A stretch of 64,000 bases of DNA, taken from JANNNX01 sp031398745. GTDB taxonomy: Bacteria; Actinomycetota; Acidimicrobiia; Acidimicrobiales; CADCSY01. This document shows, in pieces, positions 23,811 to 31,427 of the stretch. Made by a program: the position numbers and the translations under genes. The notes under the pieces are model-generated. The model saw only the letters and a program-made list of their open reading frames with translations. It was not told the origin of the DNA and made no database searches. Numbering within the stretch: position 1 is the stretch's first letter; every line of letters begins with the position of its first letter. The stretch spans positions 1 through 64,000 of the forward strand of contig JANNNX010000065.1 of NCBI GenBank assembly GCA_031398745.1. The letters run 5' to 3'.

Positions 23811-24679
23811 TCGACTTCTTCGTCCCGTTGGCGGTGGCCTACGTGGCGATGTCCCTCGTGGTGTGGATGGGATGCCGGCTCCGGCCTGATCACGGGGCCT
23901 GGCTCACCGTCGCGGCACTCGCTTCGGTGTTCGTCATCGTGCTGGTCGTGTCGTGGGTCGTCGGCCTTGCGTTCCTTGCTCATGAGCCGCTCACCGCCAG
24001 GCTCTTCTGGTGGAGTCGGTGGCCACTCGGCGTTGACGAGGGTGTTCCCACCTGGGTCGGCGTCGCGGCGGTGGTCGGGGCGATTTGGAGCACCGCTCGT
24101 GGCTTCGACGTCGCCCGTGGCTGGTATCGCCAACGAGGACATCGTGTTGGTCCTGTGCAGGTGGTGGCCACCGACCGGCCACTGGCGTACGCCCAGACCG
24201 GTCGACGCGGCGGCATCGTGGTCTCGACCGGCATGTTGTCGGCTCTGGGGGTCGCTGAACGGCGAGCACTGTTTGCCCACGAGCAGGCCCACGTGCGGCA
24301 CCGACACGACCGTTTCCTGCTGGTCGGCGGGGTGGCCGCGGGCGTCCCGCCCCTTGCCTTTGCGGTGAGGCAGCTTCGCCACGCGCTGGAGCGTTGGGCC
24401 GACGAGGACGCGGCGGCCGTTGTCGGCGACCGCCTGACGGTTGCCCGAGCTGTGACCCGGGCGGCGCTCGTGAGTCAAGGTTCGGAGCCCGAGCCGGCCT
24501 CGATCTCTGGAGCCGACGTACCGGCGCGAGTCGAGGCACTGCTGAGTCCTCTCGTGCTCCCCGAACACCTGCTGCGCTGGGCGAGGTTCGGGACGGGGGT
24601 AGTCGCGGCGGGCTTCGTCGCCGTACTCGTCCAGTTCCACCATCTCGCCACGGCGCTGTCCGCGGTGTGCCCCGCCTGA
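23807..24679 (+). CDS. M56 (BlaR1/MecR1-like) membrane metalloprotease
   Basis: A 290-residue protein with an N-terminal membrane helix at residues 5-22, another at about 32-55, one near 83-95, and a C-terminal helix near 262-285. The zinc site HEQAH (H158, E159, H162) lies in a cytoplasmic loop, with the downstream ERWADEDAAA segment supplying the third ligand region. Unlike BlaR1 it has no extracellular beta-lactam sensor domain, so the signal must be read differently, perhaps through the DUF305 lipoprotein. The start overlaps the repressor stop (ATGA). Confidence 0.9.
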   Translation: MIDFFVPLAVAYVAMSLVVWMGCRLRPDHGAWLTVAALASVFVIVLVVSWVVGLAFLAHEPLTARLFWWSRWPLGVDEGVPTWVGVAAVVGAIWSTARGFDVARGWYRQRGHRVGPVQVVATDRPLAYAQTGRRGGIVVSTGMLSALGVAERRALFAHEQAHVRHRHDRFLLVGGVAAGVPPLAFAVRQLRHALERWADEDAAAVVGDRLTVARAVTRAALVSQGSEPEPASISGADVPARVEALLSPLVLPEHLLRWARFGTGVVAAGFVAVLVQFHHLATALSAVCPA

Positions 24680-24764
24680 CCACTCCAACCCGGCGTGCCG
24701 CGGGCGATGTACGTGGCGACCACGGCGGCGCCGGCCAGCACCGCGAGGGCCGGCTCCGCTGGTC

Positions 24765-26801
24765 TCACGCCGACAGCTTCACCCTGCGGAGGAGCTGTGC
24801 GTTGAGCGCCACCACGACCGTCGACGCGCTCATCAGCACCGCGGCCACCGCCGGCGGCATGCTGACGCCAAGGCTGGCAAACGCGCCGGCCGCCACCGGG
24901 ATCGAGATCAGGTTGTAGCCGGCGGCCCAGGCCAGGTTCTGGATCATCTTTCGGTAGCTCGCCCGCGACAGGCGGATGACCCCGGCCACCCCCCGAGGGT
25001 CGCTCGAAGCCAGGACCACCCCGGCCGACTCGATGGCTACGTCGGTGCCGGCGCCGATGGCGATGCCGACGTCGGCTCGGGCCAGGGCGGGGGCGTCGTT
25101 GACTCCGTCGCCCACCATCGCCACCCGAAGTCCTCGGGCCTGGAGATCGGCGACGGCCTGGTCCTTGTCCTCGGGCAGGACCTCGGCCAACACCTCGTCC
25201 ACGCCCACGTCGGCCCCGACGGCATCGGCCACCTGGCGGGCGTCGCCGGTGATGAGGACGATGGTGGCGACACCGAGCGCCCGTAGCTCGGCGATCGCCT
25301 GTCGGGCCTCGGGCCGGACCTCATCCTCGAGGGCCAGGGCGCCGACGACCGTGCCGTCCTGCACCAGATGGAGCACGGCGGCCCCTCGCGCCATCCAGCC
25401 CTCTACCGGCCCGGCCAGCTCGGCGGGGACCGAGGCGCCGATCTGGCGCAGCAGCGCCGGGCCGCCAACCGACCAGCGATGGCCGTCGAGCGCGGCCTCG
25501 ACCCCCCGACCGGTGATCGAACGGAAGTCGGTGGCGACGGGGACCGGACCCTGGGCAGCCGCTGCCGCGGTGATGGCCCGAGCCAGCGGGTGCTCGCTGT
25601 CGGCCTCGATCGCACCGGCGATCCGGAGCACCTCGTGATCGGCGAGTCCGCTCCCTCCGGCGATGCCGACGACGGTGTGGGCCCCTCGGGTCAGGGTGCC
25701 GGTCTTGTCCAGTAGCACCGCGTCGACGGTGCGCATCCGTTCCAGCGCCAGACGGTCCTTGACCAGGATCCCGGCCCGGGCGGCTACCGCGGTGGAGAGG
25801 GCGATGACGAGGGGAATGGCCAGCCCGAGAGCGTGGGGGCAGGCGATGACCAGCACGGTCACGGTCCGGGTCACGGCCTCCTCGAGGTCGCCGGCGACCA
25901 GCCACCACCCCGTGAAGGTGATCACCCCGGCGGCCGCGGCGAGGTAGAAGAGCAGTGCCGCGAACCGGTCGGCGAGCGCCTGGGCCGTACCCCGGCTCGA
26001 TTGGGCCTCGGCCACCAGGCGTTGGATGCCGGCGAGCGCGGTGTCGTCGCCCACGGCGTCGACCTCGACCCGGATCGACGAGTCGGTGGCCACGGTGCCG
26101 GCCACCACCCGGTCTCCGGGGCCCTTGGCCACTGGCCGGGATTCGCCGGTGATCATCGACTCGTCGACCTCGGCTTCTCCTTCGGTGATGCGGCCATCGG
26201 CCGGGACTCGGCCGCCCGGGCGCACCAGGACCACGTCGCCCGGGCGGAGGTCGTCGATCGCCACTCGGCGCACGGTCGCGTCCGGCGCCACCTGCTCGGC
26301 ATCGTCGGGCAGCAGCTCGGCCAGCGCGGCCAGGGCCCCCTGGGCCTGGCCGATCGCCTTCATCTCCTGCCAGTGGCCGAGGAGCATGATGGTCACCAGC
26401 AGGGACAGCTCCCACCAGAAGTCGAGGTCGAACCGGTCGAGGCTGGTGGCCATCGACGCCACGTAGGCCACGACGATGGCCATCGAGATCAGGAGCATCA
26501 TCCCCGGCTGGCGGTCGCGGACCTCCGCCACCCCGCCGGCCAGGAACGGCCAGCCGCCCCAGCCGAAGACGACGGTACCCAGCACCGGGCCGACCAGGTC
26601 GATGCCGTCGAAGTCGAGCGAGTAGCCGAACCACTCCATCACCATGTGGCTGGTCGCCACGATCGGCAGGGTGAGGAGCAGGCTCGACCAGAACCGGCGC
26701 TTGAACATCGCCGGGTCGTGTCCCGCGTGCTTGTCGTGTGCCGCGTGCGGGTCGTGTCCCGCGTGCGTGTCGGGGTGGTGGTTGTGTGTGGCGGCGGTCA
26801 T
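24765..26801 (-). CDS. copB: CopB-type copper-translocating P-type ATPase
   Basis: A 678-residue P1B ATPase. The N-terminus is His-rich (HNHHPDTHAGHDPH and repeats) and lacks a CxxC HMA domain. The ion path has CPH (IACPHALGLAIP), the mark of the P1B-3 subgroup. DKTGTLTRG carries the phosphorylated Asp; TGES and GDGVNDAPAL are present. The P1B-3 type exports copper, possibly Cu(II). It starts 6 bp after csoR on the same strand and ends the operon. Its 3' end converges on the M56 gene. Confidence 0.93.
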   Translation of the reverse strand: MTAATHNHHPDTHAGHDPHAAHDKHAGHDPAMFKRRFWSSLLLTLPIVATSHMVMEWFGYSLDFDGIDLVGPVLGTVVFGWGGWPFLAGGVAEVRDRQPGMMLLISMAIVVAYVASMATSLDRFDLDFWWELSLLVTIMLLGHWQEMKAIGQAQGALAALAELLPDDAEQVAPDATVRRVAIDDLRPGDVVLVRPGGRVPADGRITEGEAEVDESMITGESRPVAKGPGDRVVAGTVATDSSIRVEVDAVGDDTALAGIQRLVAEAQSSRGTAQALADRFAALLFYLAAAAGVITFTGWWLVAGDLEEAVTRTVTVLVIACPHALGLAIPLVIALSTAVAARAGILVKDRLALERMRTVDAVLLDKTGTLTRGAHTVVGIAGGSGLADHEVLRIAGAIEADSEHPLARAITAAAAAQGPVPVATDFRSITGRGVEAALDGHRWSVGGPALLRQIGASVPAELAGPVEGWMARGAAVLHLVQDGTVVGALALEDEVRPEARQAIAELRALGVATIVLITGDARQVADAVGADVGVDEVLAEVLPEDKDQAVADLQARGLRVAMVGDGVNDAPALARADVGIAIGAGTDVAIESAGVVLASSDPRGVAGVIRLSRASYRKMIQNLAWAAGYNLISIPVAAGAFASLGVSMPPAVAAVLMSASTVVVALNAQLLRRVKLSA

Positions 26802-26807
26802 GGCGGT

Positions 26808-27092
26808 TCAGGCCTTGACCAGGCGCTCGATGGCTCGGGTGGCCTCGGTGATCATCTCGTCGGCCCGCTGGGGGTCGTCGCCCAGGGCCGCGTCACGGAC
26901 GCAGTGGCGGACGTGCTCGTCGAGCAGGCCCACGGCCACGCTCTGGAGCGCCTTGGTGGCCGCGCTCAGCTGGGTGAGGACGTCGATGCAGTAGGTGTCC
27001 TCCTCGACCATCCGAGCGAGGCCCCGGACCTGGCCCTCGATCCGGGCCAGACGCTTGAGGTAGTCGTCCTTGTTCATGGTGTAGCCGCGCAT
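26808..27092 (-). CDS. csoR: CsoR-family copper-sensing repressor
   Basis: A 94-residue DUF156 protein. The Cu(I) ligands C35 (TYCIDVLTQ), H60 and C64 (DEHVRHCV) match CsoR spacing. Copper binding releases it from DNA. The ATG at 27092 has a strong GGAGGA 3 nt upstream. The gene lies between copA and copB; its likely target is the palindrome at 30559 upstream of copZ, making the whole operon self-regulated. Confidence 0.95.
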   Translation of the reverse strand: MRGYTMNKDDYLKRLARIEGQVRGLARMVEEDTYCIDVLTQLSAATKALQSVAVGLLDEHVRHCVRDAALGDDPQRADEMITEATRAIERLVKA

Positions 27093-27119
27093 GCGTCCTC
27101 CGTGGGTTGGTGGTGGGTC

Positions 27120-29411
27120 TCAGTGGTAGGGGGACTGGAAGCGCCGCAGCCGCAGGCTGTTGGTCACGACGAACACGCTGGAGGACGCCATGGCCGCGCC
27201 CGCCACCATCGGGTTGAGCAACCCGGCGGCAGCCAGCGGGAGCGCGGCCAGGTTGTAGGCGAAGGCCCAGAAGAGGTTCGTCTTGATCGTCCGCAGGGTG
27301 CGGCGGGAGAGCCGGATGGCGTCGGCTGCGGCCCGAAGGTCGCCCCCGACCAAGGTGATGTCGCTGGCCTCGATGGCGACGTCGGTGCCGGTGCCCATCG
27401 CCAGCCCCAGATCGGCCTGCGCCAGGGCGGCGGCGTCGTTGACCCCATCGCCGGTCATGGCCACCACCCGCCCCTCACCCTGGAGGCGACGGATGACGGC
27501 CACCTTGTCCTCGGGCAGCACCTCGGCCACCACCTCGTCGATGCCGACCTGGTCGGCCACCGCCCGGGCCGCCCGTGGGTTGTCCCCGGTGAGCAGGATG
27601 GGACGCAGGCCGAGCATCCGCAGTGCGGCCACCGCCTCGGCCGAGGTGGGCTTCACCGTGTCGCTGACCACCAGCACGGCCCGAGCCGCGCCGTCCCAGC
27701 CGGCGAGGATCGGCGTGCGCCCGGCCGCCTCGGCCGCGTCTCGAGCGGCGGCCAGCTCGACCGGCAGCGGCATGGCCCAGTCGGCCAGGAGCGGGGCCCT
27801 CCCGGCGACCACGGCGTGCCCGTCGACCACACCCTGGACGCCGAGTCCGGAGACGGCCTCGAAGGAGCCCACCGCCAGCAGCGAGGCGTGCCGGAGGCGG
27901 GCGCCGGCCGCGATGGCTCGGGCCACCGGGTGCTCGGACGCATCCTCCAGTGACCCGACCAGGAGCAGGACCTCGTCCACCGTCGTCCCGGCCACCACCA
28001 CCACCACCTCGTGGAGCGTCATCTCTCCGGTGGTCACGGTGCCGGTCTTGTCGAGCACGATGGTGTCGACCTGCCGGGTCGACTCGAGGATCTCGGGGCC
28101 CTTGATGAGGATCCCCAGCTGGGCCCCTCGACCGGTGCCGACCAGCAGCGCGGTGGGGGTGGCCAGGCCCAGGGCACAGGGGCAGGCGATGATCAGCACG
28201 GCGACCGCGGCGCTGAAGGCTGTGGTCGCGCCGCTGGTGGGGGCGGCGGCCAGCCAGAACCCGAGGGTGGCGACCGACAGGGCGATGACGGCCGGCACGA
28301 AGACGGCCGAGACACGGTCCGCCAGCCGTTGGACCGGGGCCTTGCCGGTCTGGGCGTCGACGACCAGTCGGGCGATCCGGGCCAGCGCGGTGTCGGCTCC
28401 CACCCGGGTCGCCTGCACCACCAGACGACCCCCGGCGTTGACGGTGGCGCCCGTCACCGCGTCACCCGGACCGACCTCGACCGGCACCGACTCGCCGGTG
28501 AGCAGCGAGGCGTCGATGGCCGAGGTGCCCTCGACGACAGTGCCGTCGGTGGCCACCTTCTCGCCGGGTCGGACGACGAAGTGATCACCGACGGCGAGAT
28601 CCTCGAGTGGGATCCGCACCTCGAGCCCATCTCGGAGCACGCCCACGTCCTTGGCACCGAGAGCCAGAAGGGCACGGAGGGCCGCGCCCGAGCGCCGCTT
28701 GGCCCGGGCCTCGAACGAGCGACCGGCGAGGAGGAACACCGTCACGCCGGCCACCACCTCGAGGTAGATCTGGCTGGCGCCCGCTCCGCGCTCGGCGCGC
28801 AGCGAGAAGCCGTGGCTGCGCCCGATCTCGCCGGCGTCGCCCAGGAACAGGGCGTAGAGCGACCAGCCGAAGGCGGCCAGCACCCCGACCGAGATGAGCG
28901 TGTCCATCGTCGCCGCCGCGTGGCGGAGGTTGGCGTAGGCCGCTCGGTGGAAGGGCCACGCCCCCCAGACGGCCACCGGGGCGGCCAGGGTGAGTGAGAG
29001 CCACTGCCAGGCGTCGAACTGGAGGGCGGGGATCATCGCCAGCGCCACCACCGGGCCCGACAGGGCTGCCGAGATGACCAGGCGACGGCCGAGCGATCGC
29101 GCCTCGTCGTCGCTGCCCTCGTCGTCGCTGCGCCCGTCGTCCGCACTGCTCCCGGGGCCCCGCCCGCTGGTCGTCTCCACGGGGCGGGCCCGGTACCCGG
29201 CCGCTTCGACCTCGGCCACGAGCTGCTCGGTGTCGATCGGTTGATCCGAACTCACCCGGGCCTGGTCGGTGGCGTAGTTGACGGTGGCGGTGACGCCGTC
29301 GAGTGCGTTGAGCCGTCGTTCGATGCGGGCTGCGCACGACGTGCAGGTCATCCCCTCGATGGCGAGGTCAACCTGCTGGGTGCCACTGCTGACGGTGCGG
29401 GGTTCGGGCAT
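27120..29411 (-). CDS. copA: CopA-type Cu(I) P-type ATPase
   Basis: A 763-residue P1B-1 ATPase. Residues 12-78 form one heavy-metal-associated domain with GMTCTSC (C23, C26). The membrane path has CPC (IACPCALGLATP). TGESVPVE, DKTGTVTTGE and TGDGVNDAAALA are intact. It exports Cu(I) across the cytoplasmic membrane, taking copper from CopZ. The ATG at 29411 has GAGGAAA about 5 nt upstream; the longer frame is a shadow of the next gene. It lies 10 bp after the secreted His-rich protein gene in the CsoR operon. Confidence 0.95.
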   Translation of the reverse strand: MPEPRTVSSGTQQVDLAIEGMTCTSCAARIERRLNALDGVTATVNYATDQARVSSDQPIDTEQLVAEVEAAGYRARPVETTSGRGPGSSADDGRSDDEGSDDEARSLGRRLVISAALSGPVVALAMIPALQFDAWQWLSLTLAAPVAVWGAWPFHRAAYANLRHAAATMDTLISVGVLAAFGWSLYALFLGDAGEIGRSHGFSLRAERGAGASQIYLEVVAGVTVFLLAGRSFEARAKRRSGAALRALLALGAKDVGVLRDGLEVRIPLEDLAVGDHFVVRPGEKVATDGTVVEGTSAIDASLLTGESVPVEVGPGDAVTGATVNAGGRLVVQATRVGADTALARIARLVVDAQTGKAPVQRLADRVSAVFVPAVIALSVATLGFWLAAAPTSGATTAFSAAVAVLIIACPCALGLATPTALLVGTGRGAQLGILIKGPEILESTRQVDTIVLDKTGTVTTGEMTLHEVVVVVAGTTVDEVLLLVGSLEDASEHPVARAIAAGARLRHASLLAVGSFEAVSGLGVQGVVDGHAVVAGRAPLLADWAMPLPVELAAARDAAEAAGRTPILAGWDGAARAVLVVSDTVKPTSAEAVAALRMLGLRPILLTGDNPRAARAVADQVGIDEVVAEVLPEDKVAVIRRLQGEGRVVAMTGDGVNDAAALAQADLGLAMGTGTDVAIEASDITLVGGDLRAAADAIRLSRRTLRTIKTNLFWAFAYNLAALPLAAAGLLNPMVAGAAMASSSVFVVTNSLRLRRFQSPYH

Positions 29412-29421
29412 CGGGGTTTCC

Positions 29422-30321
29422 TCAGTGACCGTGGTCGGCGAGGTCGTCGTCGTCGCCTGGCGTCTCGGCCACCTCGGTGATGGCCAGCGCGGCGCTGCGG
29501 ACGACGCCCTCGTGGGAGAAGTCGAAGTACAGGGCGTAGTCGCCGGTCGACGGGACCTCGACGGCGAAGCGCACCGGCCCCGACGGGCGGTCGTCGAGCG
29601 GGTGGACGTGGAGGTAGGCGAGGTCACCGTCGCGGATGACGACCAGGTGACCGGCTGCTCCCAGGTAGGGGTCGGTACGGACCACCTGCCCGTCGCGGGT
29701 GACGGTGATCGTGATCTCGGCGGCCCGGCCGGCGATCAGCTCGCCGTCGACGTCGACCTGGTAGCCGTCGATCACACTCGACCGGTCGTCGACCAGCGGG
29801 GTCGGGGCGGTCGACGTCCCCGGCACGGTGAGGCCGATGCCGAGCGTCAGCGGGTCACCGCCCGCCGGCTGGAAGTCGGCGTAGGCCCGATAGGTCCCGG
29901 CGGGCTGGCCGGGCAGGTCGACCCGCCAGGTGCCCGTGGTGTCACGGGTGGGGTGGAGGTGGGAGTAGTGGGTGAGATCGCTGGACACGACGATGAGGTG
30001 CAACTCGCGGTCGTGCACCGTCACGTAGTCCTGGACCGGGGACCCTCCCGGACCTTCGATGGTGAAGGCCAGGGTGCTGGCCCGGTCGGCCTCGAGGACC
30101 CGGTCCTCGACCCGGAGGCGGTAGCCGTCCTGTGCCACCTGCAGCCCTCCGGCGGGAAGGCCGGTGTCGCCGGTCTCGGTCGCCGTGGTCTCCCCGGTGG
30201 CGCCGTGGCTGCCATCGGCGTCGAGGGCGATCGGCCCGGCGACGCGGCCGGCGAGGGCGCCGGCGCCCAGCGAGGTGGCCAGTACCAGCCCGAAGGCGCC
30301 CAGCCGCATCCCGGCCCTCAC
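29422..30321 (-). CDS. Secreted or membrane-anchored His-rich protein of the copper operon
   Basis: A 299-residue protein with an N-terminal hydrophobic segment (LGAFGLVLATSLGAGALAG) that is a signal peptide or anchor. The rest contains two related modules: ELHLIVVSSDLTHYSHLHP with a following YRAYADF, and HLVVIRDGDLAYLHVHP with YALYFDF. The His-x-His-Pro ends could bind copper. The C-terminus is Asp/His-rich (DDDDLADHGH). The start is GTG 30321 (overlapping the copZ stop, GTGA) or ATG 30309. I do not recognise a named family with certainty; the operon position points to periplasmic copper handling. Confidence 0.75.
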   Translation of the reverse strand: MRAGMRLGAFGLVLATSLGAGALAGRVAGPIALDADGSHGATGETTATETGDTGLPAGGLQVAQDGYRLRVEDRVLEADRASTLAFTIEGPGGSPVQDYVTVHDRELHLIVVSSDLTHYSHLHPTRDTTGTWRVDLPGQPAGTYRAYADFQPAGGDPLTLGIGLTVPGTSTAPTPLVDDRSSVIDGYQVDVDGELIAGRAAEITITVTRDGQVVRTDPYLGAAGHLVVIRDGDLAYLHVHPLDDRPSGPVRFAVEVPSTGDYALYFDFSHEGVVRSAALAITEVAETPGDDDDLADHGH

Positions 30322-30521
30322 GGGGCGAGGGTGTAGCCGGCCGCGGCCACCGCCGCGGCCACCGCGTCGGTCGAGACCGCGGGAGCCGCGTCGAGGGTGA
30401 CCGTCCCGGCGGCGAGATCGACGTCCACGTCGGTAACGCCCGGCAGCTTCTCGATCTCGGCGCGCACGGCCTCGACGCAGTGCTCGCAGGTCATGCCGAT
30501 GACGGTGTGGGTGGTGGGCAT
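30318..30521 (-). CDS. copZ: Copper chaperone (HMA domain)
   Basis: A 67-residue stand-alone heavy-metal-associated domain with IGMTCEHC, the Cu(I)-binding CxxC. It would deliver copper to CopA and CsoR. It is the first gene after the CsoR-controlled promoter and overlaps the next gene by GTGA. Confidence 0.94.
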   Translation of the reverse strand: MPTTHTVIGMTCEHCVEAVRAEIEKLPGVTDVDVDLAAGTVTLDAAPAVSTDAVAAAVAAAGYTLAP

Positions 30522-30547
30522 GGGGGCGCTCCTCTCGGTGGGATCTC

Positions 30548-30576
30548 ACTGTACCTGATACCCCTAGGGGGTACAA
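30548..30576 (-). promoter_or_regulatory. Promoter of the copper-export operon
   Basis: On the minus strand: -35 TTGTAC (30571-30576), a 17-bp spacer, and -10 TACAGT (30548-30553). The spacer contains the CsoR palindrome, so repressor binding would block polymerase. Confidence 0.75.
30559..30573. promoter_or_regulatory. CsoR operator
   Basis: TACCCC TAG GGGGTA, a G/C-tract palindrome of the kind bound by CsoR tetramers, placed between the -35 and -10 boxes of the copZ promoter. Confidence 0.85.
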
Positions 30577-30617
30577 GGGTCCCGAGAGGACCCGCCGAAA
30601 GAGTCGGCCGCGGTCGG

Positions 30618-31424
30618 TCAGGGCGTGGCGGTCGCCCGCCACCGCCCGGCCTCGTCCCGATGCACCGAGATCGCCAGGCCGAAGGCGGCCGAGAGGGCAC
30701 CGTCGTTGATCGTCTCGTCCAGCGGGCCGCACCCCTGCACCTGGCCGCCGGCCAGGACCAGGGCGTGGGTGAAGCCAGGCGGGATCTCCTCGACGTGATG
30801 GGTGACGAAGACGATCGGGGGAGTCACGGGGTCGGTGGCCAGCGTGGCCAACGACCCGAGTAGTCGCTCCCGGGCCCCCAGGTCGAGCCCGGCTGCGGGC
30901 TCGTCGAGCAGCAGCAGTCCGATGTCGGCCCGCAGCGCCCGGGCCAACAGGACGCGCTGGCGCTCGCCCGAGGACAACGTCCCGATGGCCCGGTCGGCGT
31001 GGGTGACCATCCCCACCCGGTCGAGCAGCTTGAGGCTCTGCGCCCGCTCGGAATCGTCGTAGCGGTGCCACCAGGGCTCCAGCGCGCCATGACGAGCGGT
31101 CAGCACGACCTCGAGCGCGCTGAGCTCGGGGCGCAGAGCGTCGCCCAAGGCGGCCGACGCCACGCCGATCCGGGGCCGCAGGGCGCGCCGATCCACGGAG
31201 CCGGCTCGGTGGCCGAGCACCTCGACGGTGCCCCGCGTCGGCCACAGGGCGAGCGAGGCCACCTGGACCAGGGTCGACTTGCCCGAGCCGTTGGGCCCGA
31301 GCACGACCCAGCGCTCTTGCGCTCGCACCGTGAGGTCGACCTCGTCGAGGATCCAACGAGGGCCCCGGCGCACCCCGACCCCCTCGAACCGGAGTGCGAC
31401 CGGACCCTCGGTCCGTTGCGCCAC
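30618..31424 (-). CDS. ABC transporter ATP-binding protein
   Basis: A 268-residue single ATPase domain: Walker A GPNGSGKST, Q-loop region, signature LSSGERQR, Walker B LLLLDEPA and H-loop THH. It resembles stand-alone ATPases of the ModF/iron-type group with a long region between Walker A and the signature. No permease gene lies next to it. The start is 3 bp after the stop of the ABC exporter subunit gene, so it is transcribed with the MarR-ABC-ABC set. Its partner is unknown. Confidence 0.88.
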   Translation of the reverse strand: MAQRTEGPVALRFEGVGVRRGPRWILDEVDLTVRAQERWVVLGPNGSGKSTLVQVASLALWPTRGTVEVLGHRAGSVDRRALRPRIGVASAALGDALRPELSALEVVLTARHGALEPWWHRYDDSERAQSLKLLDRVGMVTHADRAIGTLSSGERQRVLLARALRADIGLLLLDEPAAGLDLGARERLLGSLATLATDPVTPPIVFVTHHVEEIPPGFTHALVLAGGQVQGCGPLDETINDGALSAAFGLAISVHRDEAGRWRATATP

Positions 31425-31427
31425 GTG

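Noticed and set aside
24475..24768. 97-codon minus-strand frame overlapping the copB stop by GTGA, with a hydrophobic start
   Set aside because: About 205 bp of it are antisense to the conserved 3' part of the M56 gene, and no family resemblance is seen after the first helix. It may be a relic, but support is too weak.
24765..29411. Signs of insertion sequences or a recombinase around the copper island
   Set aside because: No transposase, integrase, terminal repeats or attachment-site duplication was found at its edges; the tRNA-Val at 19252 is 3.5 kb away with no repeat of its 3' end seen.
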